Below, one piece after another: positions 1 through 12,070 of a DNA stretch of 64,000 bases. The stretch's first letter is position 1. Each line of letters opens with the position of its first letter. Source of the stretch: Nemertoderma westbladi. Its lineage: Eukaryota > Xenacoelomorpha > Nemertodermatida > Nemertodermatidae. The notes under the pieces were generated by a model that worked only from the letters and a program-made list of their open reading frames with translations, ran no database searches and was not told where the DNA came from. Both the position numbers and the translations under genes were made by a program. The DNA is taken from positions 1 through 64,000 of the forward strand of contig JAUCBJ010001727.1 of the NCBI GenBank assembly GCA_032718475.1, written 5' to 3'.

Positions 1-685
1 AAATAGGTAAAGGGTTAGCTAATCGCTTGAGACAATTTCGGTCCCGTTACTTTGGGGCCGAAATATCCGGTTACTGAATGAGACAACTGGGATGGGACCG
101 AGTTGTCTGATAAATTTTGTCATAAAATATTTAACTACATATATTCTCCATTTAAATAATGTATGACGGCATTTCACGCCTACCGAGTGGGAAAATTTGC
201 GCGAATGAGCGAAGAGAGTGAGTGATTTTGAAACGATAGCATGAAAGTGAAGTACTTTATTTAAATCGAATAAAATAATTGTATTTTAAAGTTTTGAAGT
301 TAATTAAATATAATTTATTGTACGGGTACGGGTTCCGTACCGGTAACCACATATGTAGCTTGCGCTGTCTGCATCTGTGATGAATCACTTACTGATAGGC
401 CTACCTCAACGTGACCGTATAATACGGTACAGTCATATTGAAAGAATACTGTTAATTAATTTCACGCCATGATATATAATGTAGCGCACCCCACAACGCA
501 GCAATGAGTTTAATATATTTCACGGCGTATTTCACGCCGACATGAAAATAATACGAATTTATTGATACAGTAACGTACTGTATACTGTACTACCTATATA
601 GTAACTATTTCGTAGCAAATATCTACAGAAACTGAACATCATTACGCCTCGAGAACAGTATAATACAACATAGCAACTGACTAAC
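1..685 (-). other. Intron sequence after the last visible myosin exon
   Basis: AT-rich single-copy-looking DNA. ATTTCACGCC recurs about four times between roughly 170 and 540. I see no switch II exon, RNA gene or LINE coding here. It is intronic by position (inference). Confidence 0.6.
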
Positions 686-855
686 CTTTACTAAGTAGTC
701 AAATATCCTAGAATGCAATGTCTTGGATAACGCGTCCCTGGCGTATACAGCCTGTTCTACATTGTGGGTTTTGTGAATTGTTTCACTAGTTTTACCCCAC
801 TTACTATCCATTATATGGCTGAGTAATTTATTCTCTAGATCGTCCGGCGATATTC
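686..855 (-). CDS. MYO1E/MYO1F-like: Class I myosin motor exon (MDSKWGK ... [17 protein letters not shown])
   Basis: This exon has 170 nt: GA completing a split glycine, then 56 codons, composite residues 311-366. It encodes [21 protein letters not shown] and [26 protein letters not shown], the long motor helix before switch II. The MDSKWG motif favours Myo1e/Myo1f over other class I types. The acceptor is ATTACTGTGCAG|GA, which pairs in phase with the preceding exon. The donor is AAG|GTTAGT, phase 0. The next exon (switch II, DIYGFE) is not present in 1-685 and must lie outside the window. Confidence 0.95.
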
Positions 856-931
856 CTGCACAGTAATTAGAGCACTTATTAACTAGTCATGTATAACAAA
901 CAATATGGGGCAATAAAGAGAACAAACATCA

Positions 932-2838
932 ACCAATAGCTGGGGTGGAAATACGGCCACTATTTGAATTCACCCAATCGCCGGGCTGGAAATACGGCCA
1001 CTATTTGAATTCACCCAATCGCCGGGCTGGAAATACGGCCACTATTTGAACTCACCCAGTACCTGGGCTGGAAATACGGCCACTATTTGAATTCACCCAA
1101 TCGCCGGGCTGGAAATACGGCCACTATTTGAACTCACCCAGTACCTGGGCTGGAAATACGGCCACTATTTGAACTCACCCAATCGCCGGGCTGGAAATAC
1201 GGCCACTATTTGAACTCACCCAATAGCTGGGCTGGAAATACGGCCACTATTTGAATTCACCCAATCGCCGGGCTGGAAATACGGCCACTATTTGAACTCA
1301 CCCAGTAGCTGGGCTGGAAATACGGCCACTATTTTAACTCACCCAGTACCTGGGCTGGAAATACGGCCACTATTTGAACTCACCCAGTACCTGGGCTGGA
1401 AATACGGCCACTATTTGAACTCACCCAATAGCTGGGCTGGAAATACGGCCACTATTTGAATTCACCCAATCGCCGGGCTGGAAATACGGCCACTATTTGA
1501 ACTCACCCAGTACCTGGGCTGGAAATACGGCCACTATTTGAACTCACCCAATCGCCGGGCTGGAAATACGGCCACTATTTGAACTCACCCAATAGCTGGG
1601 CTGGAAATACGGCCACTATTTGAATTCACCCAATCGCCGGGCTGGAAATACGGCCACTATTTGAACTCACCCAGTAGCTGGGCTGGAAATACGGCCACTA
1701 TTTTAACTCACCCAGTAGCTGGGCTGGAAATACGGCCACTATTTTAACTCACCCAGTACCTGGGCTGGAAATACGGCCACTATTTGAACTCACCCAGTAC
1801 CTGGGCTGGAAATACGGCCACTATTTGAACTCACCCAATAGCTGGGCTGGAAATACGGCCACTATTTGAATTCACCCAATCGCCGGGCTGGAAATACGGC
1901 CACTATTTGAACTCACCCAGTAGCTGGGCTGGAAATACGGCCACTATTTGAATTCACCCAATCGCCGGGCTGGAAATACGGCCACTATTTGAACTCACCC
2001 AGTACCTGGGCTGGAAATACGGCCACTATTTGAACTCACCCAGTAGCTGGGCTGGAAATACGGCCACTATTTTAACTCACCCAGTAGCTGGGATGGAAAT
2101 ACGGCCACTATTTGAATTCACCCAATCGCCGGGCTGGAAATACGGCCACTATTTGAACTCACCCAGTACCTGGGCTGGAAATACGGCCACTATTTGAACT
2201 CACCCAATCGCCGGGCTGGAAATACGGCCACTATTTGAACTCACCCAATAGCTGGGCTGGAAATACGGCCACTATTTGAATTCACCCAATCGCCGGGCTG
2301 GAAATACGGCCACTATTTGAACTCACCCAGTAGCTGGGCTGGAAATACGGCCACTATTTTAACTCACCCAGTAGCTGGGCTGGAAATAAGGCCACTATTT
2401 TAACTCACCCAGTACCTGGGCTGGAAATACGGCCACTATTTGAACTCACCCAGTACCTGGGCTGGAAATACGGCCACTATTTGAACTCACCCAATAGCTG
2501 GGCTGGAAATACGGCCACTATTTGAATTCACCCAATCGCCGGGCTGGAAATACGGCCACTATTTGAACTCACCCAGTAGCTGGGCTGGAAATACGGCCAC
2601 TATTTTAACTCACCCAGTAGCTGGGCTGGAAATACGGCCACTATTTGAATTCACCAAATCGCCGGGCTGGAAATACGGCCACTATTTGAATTCACCCAAT
2701 CGCCGGGCTGGAAATACGGCCACTATTTGAACTCACCCAGTAGCTGGGCTGGAAATACGGCCACTATTTGAACTCACCCAGTAGCTGGGCTGGAAATACG
2801 GCCACTATTTTAACTCACCCAATAGTTGGGCTGGAAAT
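932..2838 (-). repeat. 41-bp minisatellite derived from a myosin exon end and 5' splice site (~46 copies)
   Basis: On the minus strand each unit reads about 20 bases resembling ATTTCCAGCCCAACTATTGG, then GTGAGTT or GTGAATT, then AAATAGTGGCCGT. The unit closest to the exon is the real exon end (2819-2838). Variants change only a few positions: plus-strand CAATAG, CAATCG, CAGTAG or CAGTAC after the ACTCACC or ATTCACC block. About half of the units keep GTGAGT and the rest carry GTGAAT. Reading on past the true donor in the exon frame hits TAG within a few codons. The array occupies almost the whole intron between the exons at 2819-2993 and 686-855. Confidence 0.95.
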
Positions 2839-2993
2839 GGCAATACGTTGTCTCTATCACGGACTACTGCGTTGTCATTGGCTGCCTCAGTAAAGGTTAT
2901 ATTCCCTAAATGTAGAATTCCAGCAACTGCACATAAAAGGGATAGTTGGTTGTCTTCCTGAATACCCACCGTTGCCATGGCTTTGCGTACTTC
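2819..2993 (-). CDS. MYO1E/MYO1F-like: Class I myosin motor exon (ILHLGNITF), source of the 41-bp satellite
   Basis: This exon has 175 nt: 58 codons plus one base, composite residues 252-309. It encodes EVRKAMATVGI, LLCAVAGILHLGNITF (HLGN region about 277-285) and FPAQLLG. This is the conserved motor segment preceding the actin-binding loop region. The acceptor is ATTGGTTATTTCAATAG|GAA, only about 8 bases from the end of the 16/18-bp array. The donor is TTGG|GTGAGT, phase 1. The last 20 exonic bases (ATTTCCAGCCCAACTATTGG) plus donor recur with few changes in every 41-bp unit of the downstream array. The exon was invisible to simple ORF calling because its frame differs from the long array ORF. 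Confidence 0.94.
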
Positions 2994-3001
2994 CTATTGA
3001 A

Positions 3002-6000
3002 ATAACCAATAAACACTCTAACCAATAAACAAACCCTAACCAATAAACAAACCCTAACCAATAAACAAACCCTAACCAATAAACACACCCTAACCAATAA
3101 ACACTCTAACCAATAAACACACCCTAACCAATAAACACACCCTAACCAATAAACACACCCTAACCAATAAACAAACCCTAATCAATAAACACACCCTAAC
3201 CAATAAACAAACCCTAACCAATAAACAAACCCTAACCAATAAACAAACCCTAACCAATAAACACACCCTAACCAATAAACAAACCCTAACCAATAAACAA
3301 ACCCTAACCAATAAACAAACCCTAACCAATAAACACACCCTAACCAATAAACACACCCTAACCAATAAACAAACCCTAACCAATAAACAAACCCTAACCA
3401 ATAAACAAACCCTAACCAATAAACACACCCTAACCAATAAACACACCCTAACCAATAAACAAACCCTAACCAATAAACAAACCCTAACCAATAAACAAAC
3501 CCTAACCAATAAACACTCTAACCAATAAACACTCTAACCAATAAACAAACCCTAACCAATAAACAAACCCTAACCAATAAACAAACCCTAACCAATAAAC
3601 AAACCCTAACCAATAAACACACCCTAACCAATAAACAAACCCTAACCAATAAACAAACCCTAACCAATAAACAAACCCTAACCAATAAACACACCCTAAC
3701 CAATAAACACACCCTAACCAATAAACAAACCCTAACCAATAAACAAACCCTAACCAATAAACAAACCCTAACCAATAAACAAACCCTAACCAATAAACAA
3801 ACCCTAACCAATAAACACTCTAACCAATAAACAAACCCTAACCAATAAACAAACCCTAACCAATAAACACACCCTAACCAATAAACACACCCTAACCAAT
3901 AAACAAACCCTAACCAATAAACACACCCTAACCAATAAACAAACCCTAACCAATAAACAAACCCTAACCAATAAACATTCTAACCAATAAACACACCCTA
4001 ACCAATAAACACACCCTAACCAATAAACACACCCTAACCAATAAACAAACCCTAACCAATAAACACACCCTAACCAATAAACAAACCCTAACCAATAAAC
4101 AAACCCTAACCAATAAACAAACCCTAACCAATAAACACTCTAACCAATAAACAAACCCTAACCAATAAACAAACCCTAACCAATAAACAAACCCTAACCA
4201 ATAAACAAACCCTAACCAATAAAAAAACCCTAACCAATAAACACACCCTAACCAATAAACAAACCCTAACCAATAAACACACCCTAACCAATAAACAAAC
4301 CCTAACCAATAAACAAACCCTAACCAATAAACAAACCCTAACCAATAAACACTCTAACCAATAAACAAACCCTAACCAATAAACAAACCCTAACCAATAA
4401 ACAAACCCTAACCAATAAAAAAACCCTAACCAATAAACACACCCTAACCAATAAACAAACCCTAACCAATAAACACACCCTAACCAATAAACAAACCCTA
4501 ACCAATAAACAAACCCTAACCAATAAACAAACCCTAACCAATAAACACACCCTAACCAATAAACACACCCTAACCAATAAACAAACCCTAACCAATAAAC
4601 ACACCCTAACCAATAAACAAACCCTAACCAATAAACAAACCCTAACCAATAAACAAACCCTAACCAATAAACACTCTAACCAATAAACAAACCCTAACCA
4701 ATAAACAAACCCTAACCAATAAACAAACCCTAACCAATAAACAAACCCTAACCAATAAACAAACCCTAACCAATAAACAAACCCTAACCAATAAACAAAC
4801 CCTAACCAATAAACAAACCCTAACCAATAAACAAACCCTAACCAATAAAAAAACCCTAACCAATAAACACACCCTAACCAATAAACAAACCCTAACCAAT
4901 AAACAAACCCTAACCAATAAACAAACCCTAACCAATAAACACTCTAACCAATAAACACACCCTAACCAATAAACACACCCTAACCAATAAACACTCTAAC
5001 CAATAAACACTCTAACCAATAAACAAACCCTAACCAATAAACACACCCTAACCAATAAACACACCCTAACCTATCAACACTCTAACCAATAAACACTCTA
5101 ACCAATAAACACACCCTAACCAAAAAACAAACCCTAACCAATAAACAAACCCTAACCAATAAACAAACCCTAACCAATAAACACTCTAACCAATAAACAC
5201 ACCCTAACCAATAAACAAACCCTAACCAATAAACAAACCCTAACCAATAAACACTCTAACCAATAAACAAACCCTAACCAATAAACAAACCCTAACCAAT
5301 AAATACACCCTAACCTATAAACACACCCTAACCAATAAACACTCTAACCAATAAACACACCCTAACCAAAAAACAAACCCTAACCAATAAACAAACCCTA
5401 ACCAATAAACAAACCCTAACCAATAAACACTCTAACCAATAAACACACCCTAACCAATAAACAAACCCTAACCAATAAACAAACCCTAACCAATAAACAC
5501 TCTAACCAATAAACAAACCCTAACCAATAAACAAACCCTAACCAATAAATACACCCTAACCTATAAACACACCCTAACCAATAAACACTCTAACCAATAA
5601 ACACACCCTAACCAATAAACAAACCCTAACCAATAAACACTCTAACCAATAAACAAACCCTAACCAATAAACAAACCCTAACCAATAAACACACCCTAAC
5701 CTATAAACACTCTAACCAATAAACACTCTAACCAATAAACACTCTAACCAATAAACAAACCCTAACCAATAAACACACCCTAACCAATAAACACTCTAAC
5801 CAATAAACAAACCCTAACCAATAAACAAACCCTAACCAATAAATACACCCTAACCTATAAACACTCGAACCAATAAACACTCTAACCAATAAACACTCTA
5901 ACCGATAAACAAACCCTAACCAATAAACAAACCCTAACCAATAAACACTCTAACCAATAAACAAACCCTAACAAATAAACACTCTAACCAATAAACAAAC

Positions 6001-9000
6001 CCTAACCAATAAACACACCCTAACCAATAAACAAACCCTAACCAATAAACAATCTAACCAATAAACACTCTAACCAATAAACAAACCCTAACCAATAAAC
6101 ACACCCTAACCAATAAAGACTCTAACCAATAAACAAACCCTAACCAATAAACAAATCCTAACCAATAAACAAACCCTAACCAATAAACACACCCTAACCA
6201 ATAAACACACCCTAACCAATAAACACTCTAACCAATAAACAAACCCTAACCAATAAATAAACCCTAACCAATAAACAAACCCTAACCAATAAACACACCC
6301 TAACCAATAAACACTCGAACCAATAAACACTCTAACCAATAAACACTTTAACCGATAAACAAACCCTAACCAATAAACAAACCCTAACCAATAAACAATC
6401 TAACCAATAAACAAACCCTAACCAATAAACAAACCCTAACCAATAAACACTCTAACCAATAAACACTCTAACCAATAAACACTCTAACCAATAAACAAAC
6501 CCTAACCAATAAACACTCTAACCAATAAACACTCTAACCAATAAACACTCTAACCAATAAACACTCTAACCAATAAACAAACCCTAACCAATAAACAAAC
6601 CCTAACCAATAAACACTCTAACCAATAAACACTCTAACCAATAAACAAACCCTAACCAATAAACAAACCCTAACCAATAAACAAACCCTAACCAATAAAC
6701 AAACCCTAACCAATAAACACTCTAACCAATAAACACTCTAACCAATAAACACTCTAACCAATAAACACACCCTAACCAATAAACACACCCTAACCAATAA
6801 ACAAACCCTAACCAATAAACACTCGAACCAATAAACACTCTAACCAATAAACACTCTAACCAATAAACACTTTAACCGATAAACAAACCCTAACCAATAA
6901 ACACTCTAACCAAAAAACAAACCCTAACCAATAAACAAACCCTAACCAATAAACAAACCCTAACCAATAAACACTCTAACCAATAAACACTCTAACCAAT
7001 AAACACTCGAACCAATAAACACTCGAACCAATAAACACTCGAACCAATAAACAAACCCTAACCAATAAACACCCTAACCAATAAACACACCCTAACCTAT
7101 AAACACTCTAACCAATAAACACTCTAACCAATAAACACTCTAACCAATAAACACTCTAACCAATAAACACTTTAACCGATAAACAAACCATAACCAATAA
7201 ACACCCTAACCAATAAACACACCCTAACCTATAAACACTCTAACCAATAAACACTCTAACCAATAAACACTCTAACCAATAAACACTCTAACCAATAAAC
7301 ACTTTAACCGATAAACAAACCCTAACCAATAAACACTCTAACCAAAAAACAAACCCTAACCAATAAACAAACCCTAACCAATAAACAAACCCTAACCAAT
7401 AAACACACCCTAACCAATAAACACTCTAACCAATAAACACTCTAACCAATAAACACTCGAACCAATAAACACTCTAACCAATAAACACTCGAACCAATAA
7501 ACAAACCCTAACCAATAAACACACCCTAACCAATAAACACACCCTAACCTATAAACAAACCCTAACCAATAAACAAACCCTAACCAATAAACAAACCCTA
7601 ACCAATAAACACACCCTAACCTATAAACACTCGAACCAATAAACACTCTAACCAATAAACACTCTAACCAATAAACAAACCCTAACCAATAAAAACTCTA
7701 ACCAATAAACAAACCCTAACCAATAAACACACCCTAACCAATAAACAAACCCTAACCAATAAACACTCGAACCAATAAACACTCTAACCAATAAACACTT
7801 TAACCGATAAACAAACCCTAACCAATAAACACTCTAACCAAAAAACAAACCCTAACCAATAAACAAACCCTAACCAATAAACAAACCCTAACCAATAAAC
7901 ACACCCTAACCAATAAACACTCTAACCAATAAACACTCTAACCAATAAACACTCGAACCAATAAACACTCTAACCAATAAACACTCGAACCAATAAACAA
8001 ACCCTAACCAATAAACACCCTAACCAATAAACACACCCTAACCTATAAACACTCGAACCAATAAACAAACCCTAACCAATAAACACTCTAACCAATAAAC
8101 AAACCCTAACCAATAAACACACCCTAACCAATAAACACTCGAACCAATAAACACTCTAACCAATAAACACTCTAACCAATAAACAAACCCTAACCAATAA
8201 ACACTCTAACCAATAAACAAACCCTAACCAATAAACACACCCTAACCAATAAACAAACCCTAACCAATAAACACTCGAACCAATAAACACTCTAACCAAT
8301 AAACACTTTAACCGATAAACAAACCCTAACCAATAAACACTCTAACCAAAAAACAAACCCTAACCAATAAACAAACCCTAACCAATAAACAAACCCTAAC
8401 CAATAAACACACCCTAACCAATAAACAAACCCTAACCAATAAACACTCTAACCAATAAACACTCTAACCAATAAACACTCGAACCAATAAACACTCTAAC
8501 CAATAAACACTCGAACCAATAAACAAACCCTAACCAATAAACACCCTAACCAATAAACACACCCTAACCTATAAACACTCGAACCAATAAACAAACCCTA
8601 ACCAATAAACACTCTAACCAATAAACAAACCCTAACCAATAAACAAACCCTAACCAATAAACAAACCCTAACCAATAAACACACCCTAACCAATAAACAC
8701 TCTAACCAATAAACACTCTAACCAATAAACACTCGAACCAATAAACACTCTAACCAATAAACACTCGAACCAATAAACAAACCCTAACCAATAAACAAAC
8801 CCTAACCAATAAACACCCTAACCAATAAACACACCCTAACCTATAAACACTCTAACCAATAAACAAACCCTAACCAATAAATACTCTAACCAATAAACAA
8901 ACCCTAACCAATAAACACACCCTAACCAATAAACAAACCCTAACCAATAAACACCCTAACCAATAAACACACCCTAACCTATAAACACTCTAACCAATAA

Positions 9001-11863
9001 ACAAACCCTAACCAATAAACACTCTAACCAATAAACAAACCCTAACCAATAAACACACCCTAACCAATAAACAAACCCTAACCAATAAACACTCGAACCA
9101 ATAAACACTCTAACCAATAAACACTTTAACCGATAAACAAACCCTAACCAATAAACACTCTAACCAAAAAACAAACCCTAACCAATAAACAAACCCTAAC
9201 CAATAAACAAACCCTAACCAATAAACACACCCTAACCAATAAACACTCTAACCAATAAACACTCTAACCAATAAACACTCGAACCAATAAACAAACCCTA
9301 ACCAATAAACACCCTAACCAATAAACACACCCTAACCTATAAACACTCGAACCAATAAACAAACCCTAACCAATAAACACTCTAACCAATAAACAAACCC
9401 TAACCAATAAACACACCCTAACCAATAAACACTCTAACCAATAAACACTCTAACCAATAAACAAACCCTAACCAATAAACACTCTAACCAATAAACAAAC
9501 CCTAACCAATAAACACACCCTAACCAATAAAGACTCTAACCAATAAACAAACCCTAACCAATAAACAAATCCTAACCAATAAACAAACCCTAACCAATAA
9601 ACACACCCTAACCAATAAACACACCCTAACCAATAAACACTCTAACCAATAAACAAACCCTAACCAATAAACAAACCCTAACCAATAAACAAACCCTAAC
9701 CAATAAACACACCCTAACCAATAAACACTCTAACCAATAAACAAACCCTAACCAATAAACAAACCCTAACCAATAAACAAACCCTAACCAATAAACAAAC
9801 CCTAACCAATAAACAAACCCTAACCAATAAACAAACCCTAACCAATAAACAAACCCTAACCAATAAACAAACCCTAACCAATAAACACACCCTAACCAAT
9901 AAACACACCCTAACCAATAAACACTCTAACCAATAAACAAACCCTAACCAATAAACAAACCCTAACCAATAAACAAACCCTAACCAATAAACACACCCTA
10001 ACCAATAAACACTCTAACCAATAAACACTCTAACCAATAAACACTCTAACCAATAAACAAACCCTAACCAATAAACACTCTAACCAATAAACAAACCCTA
10101 ACCAATAAACACACCCTAACCAATAAAGACTCTAACCAATAAACAAACCCTAACCAATAAACAAATCCTAACCAATAAACAAACCCTAACCAATAAACAC
10201 ACCCTAACCAATAAACACACCCTAACCAATAAACACTCTAACCAATAAACAAACCCTAACCAATAAACAAACCCTAACCAATAAACAAACCCTAAGCAAT
10301 AAACACACCCTAACCAATAAACACTCTAACCAATAAACAAACCCTAACCAATAAACAAACCCTAACCAATAAACAAACCCTAACCAATAAACAAACCCTA
10401 ACCAATAAACAAACCCTAACCAATAAACAAACCCTAACCAATAAACAAACCCTAACCAATAAACAAACCCTAACCAATAAACACACCCTAACCAATAAAC
10501 ACACCCTAACCAATAAACACTCTAACCAAAAAACAAACCCTAACCAATAAACAAACCCTAACCAATAAACAAACCCTAACCAATAAACACACCCTAACCA
10601 ATAAACACTCTAACCAATAAACACTCTAACCAATAAACACTCGAACCAATAAACACTCTAACCAATAAACACTCGAACCAATAAACAAACCCTAACCAAT
10701 AAACAAACCCTAACCAATAAACACTCTAACCAATAAACAAACCCTAACCAATAAACACACCCTAACCTATAAACAAACCCTAACCAATAAACACACCCTA
10801 ACCAATAAACAAACCCTAACCAATAAACACTCTAACCAATAAACAAACCCTAACCAATAAACACACCCTAACCAATAAACACACCCTAACCAATAAACAA
10901 ACCCTAACCAATAAACAAATCCTAACCAATAAACAAACCCTAACCAATAAACACACCCTAACCAATAAACACACCCTAACCAATAAACAAACCCTAACCA
11001 ATAAACAAACCCTAACCAATAAACACACCCTAACCAATAAACACTCTAACCAATAAACACACCCTAACCAATAAACACACCCTAACCAATAAACAAACCC
11101 TAACCAATAAACACACCCTAACCTATAAACACTCGAACCAATAAACACTCTAACCAATAAACACTCTAACCAATAAACACTCTAACCAATAAACAAACCC
11201 TAACCAATAAACACACCCTAACCAATAAACACACCCTAACCAATAAACAAACCCTAACCAATAAACAAACCCTAACCAATAAACACACCCTAACCAATAA
11301 ACAAACCCTAACCAATAAACACACCCTAACCAATAAACACACCCTAACCAATAAACAAATCCTAACCAATAAACAAACCCTAACCAATAAACACACCCTA
11401 ACCAATAAACAAACCCTAACCAATAAACACACCCTAACCAATAAACACACCCTAACCAATAAACAAATCCTAACCAATAAACAAACCCTAACCAATAAAC
11501 AAACCCTAACCAATAAACAAATCCTAACCAATAAACAAACCCTAACCAATAAACAAACCCTAACCAATAAACAAATCCTAACCAATAAACAAACCCTAAC
11601 CAATAAACACTCTAACCAATAAACACACCCTAACCAATAAACAAACCCTAACCAATAAACACACCCTAACCAATAAACACACCCTAACCAATAAACACAC
11701 CCTAACCAATAAACACACCCTAACCAATAAACACACCCTAACCAATAAACAAACCCTAACCAATAAACAAACCCTAACCAATAAACAAACCCTAACCAAT
11801 AAACAAACCCTAACCAATAAACACTCTAACCAATAAACAAACCCTAACCAATAAACACACTAA
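3002..11863. repeat. 16/18-bp minisatellite filling a myosin intron (~500 copies)
   Basis: Units are CTAACCAATAAACAAACC (18 bp, with an ACACC variant) and CTAACCAATAAACACT (16 bp, with a CG variant), interspersed over 8.9 kb. On the gene strand each unit reads TTTATTGGTTAGG or TTTATTGGTTAGA. The array begins about 8 bases outside the acceptor of exon 2819-2993 and stops about 25 bases from the donor of exon 11888-12006, so it is nearly the entire intron. Long ORFs of MVRVCLLVRV type arise because 18 is a multiple of 3; they are not genes. Longer duplications exist, such as similar blocks near 7300-7500, 7800-8000, 8330-8560 and 9130-9310. Confidence 0.97.
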
Positions 11864-11887
11864 GACTACTAACAGTACAGAACTAAC

Positions 11888-12006
11888 GTGATACTCAGCC
11901 GCATCATCAGTGCCTTCAACGTCGTAGGTCTGATTTTTATTTAGATAATTAAAGTATTCGCCGCCGTAATTCAACCCAAAGTACTCGATTGATTCTGGAT
12001 CGCTTC
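11888..12006 (-). CDS. MYO1E/MYO1F-like: Class I myosin motor exon (YFNYLNKNQTYDVEGTDD)
   Basis: This exon has 119 nt: GA completing a split glycine, then 39 codons, composite residues 213-251. It encodes SDPESIEYFGL, EYFNYLNKNQTYDVEGTDD and AAEYH. This matches the myosin-I segment with the xYxYLxxSGxYxVxGTDD pattern. The acceptor is TTTATTTAATTTAG|GA. The donor is CAC|GTTAGT, phase 0. The donor-side intron becomes the 16/18-bp array only about 25 bases after the junction. The continuous ORF through donor and array is a read-through artefact. Confidence 0.93.
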
Positions 12007-12070
12007 CTAAATTAAATAAAGTAATTTTCAATAAAACCGTAGGCCTACAAAACTTTACTCGTCAAGCTGT

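Noticed and set aside
1-685. Searched for the next myosin exon (switch II DIYGFE)
   Set aside because: No such coding found on the minus strand, so the exon must lie left of the window.
3002-11863. TTAGGG/CCCTAA within the 18-bp unit suggesting a telomere or interstitial telomere
   Set aside because: Only one hexamer per 18 bp, embedded in unrelated sequence, and located in an intron between two coding exons.
2906-12031. Many minus-strand ORFs with MVRVCLLVRV repeats
   Set aside because: They are translations of the 18-bp array. Only the tail of 2906-3097 and the head of 11810-12031 overlap real myosin exons, and the first is in the wrong frame.
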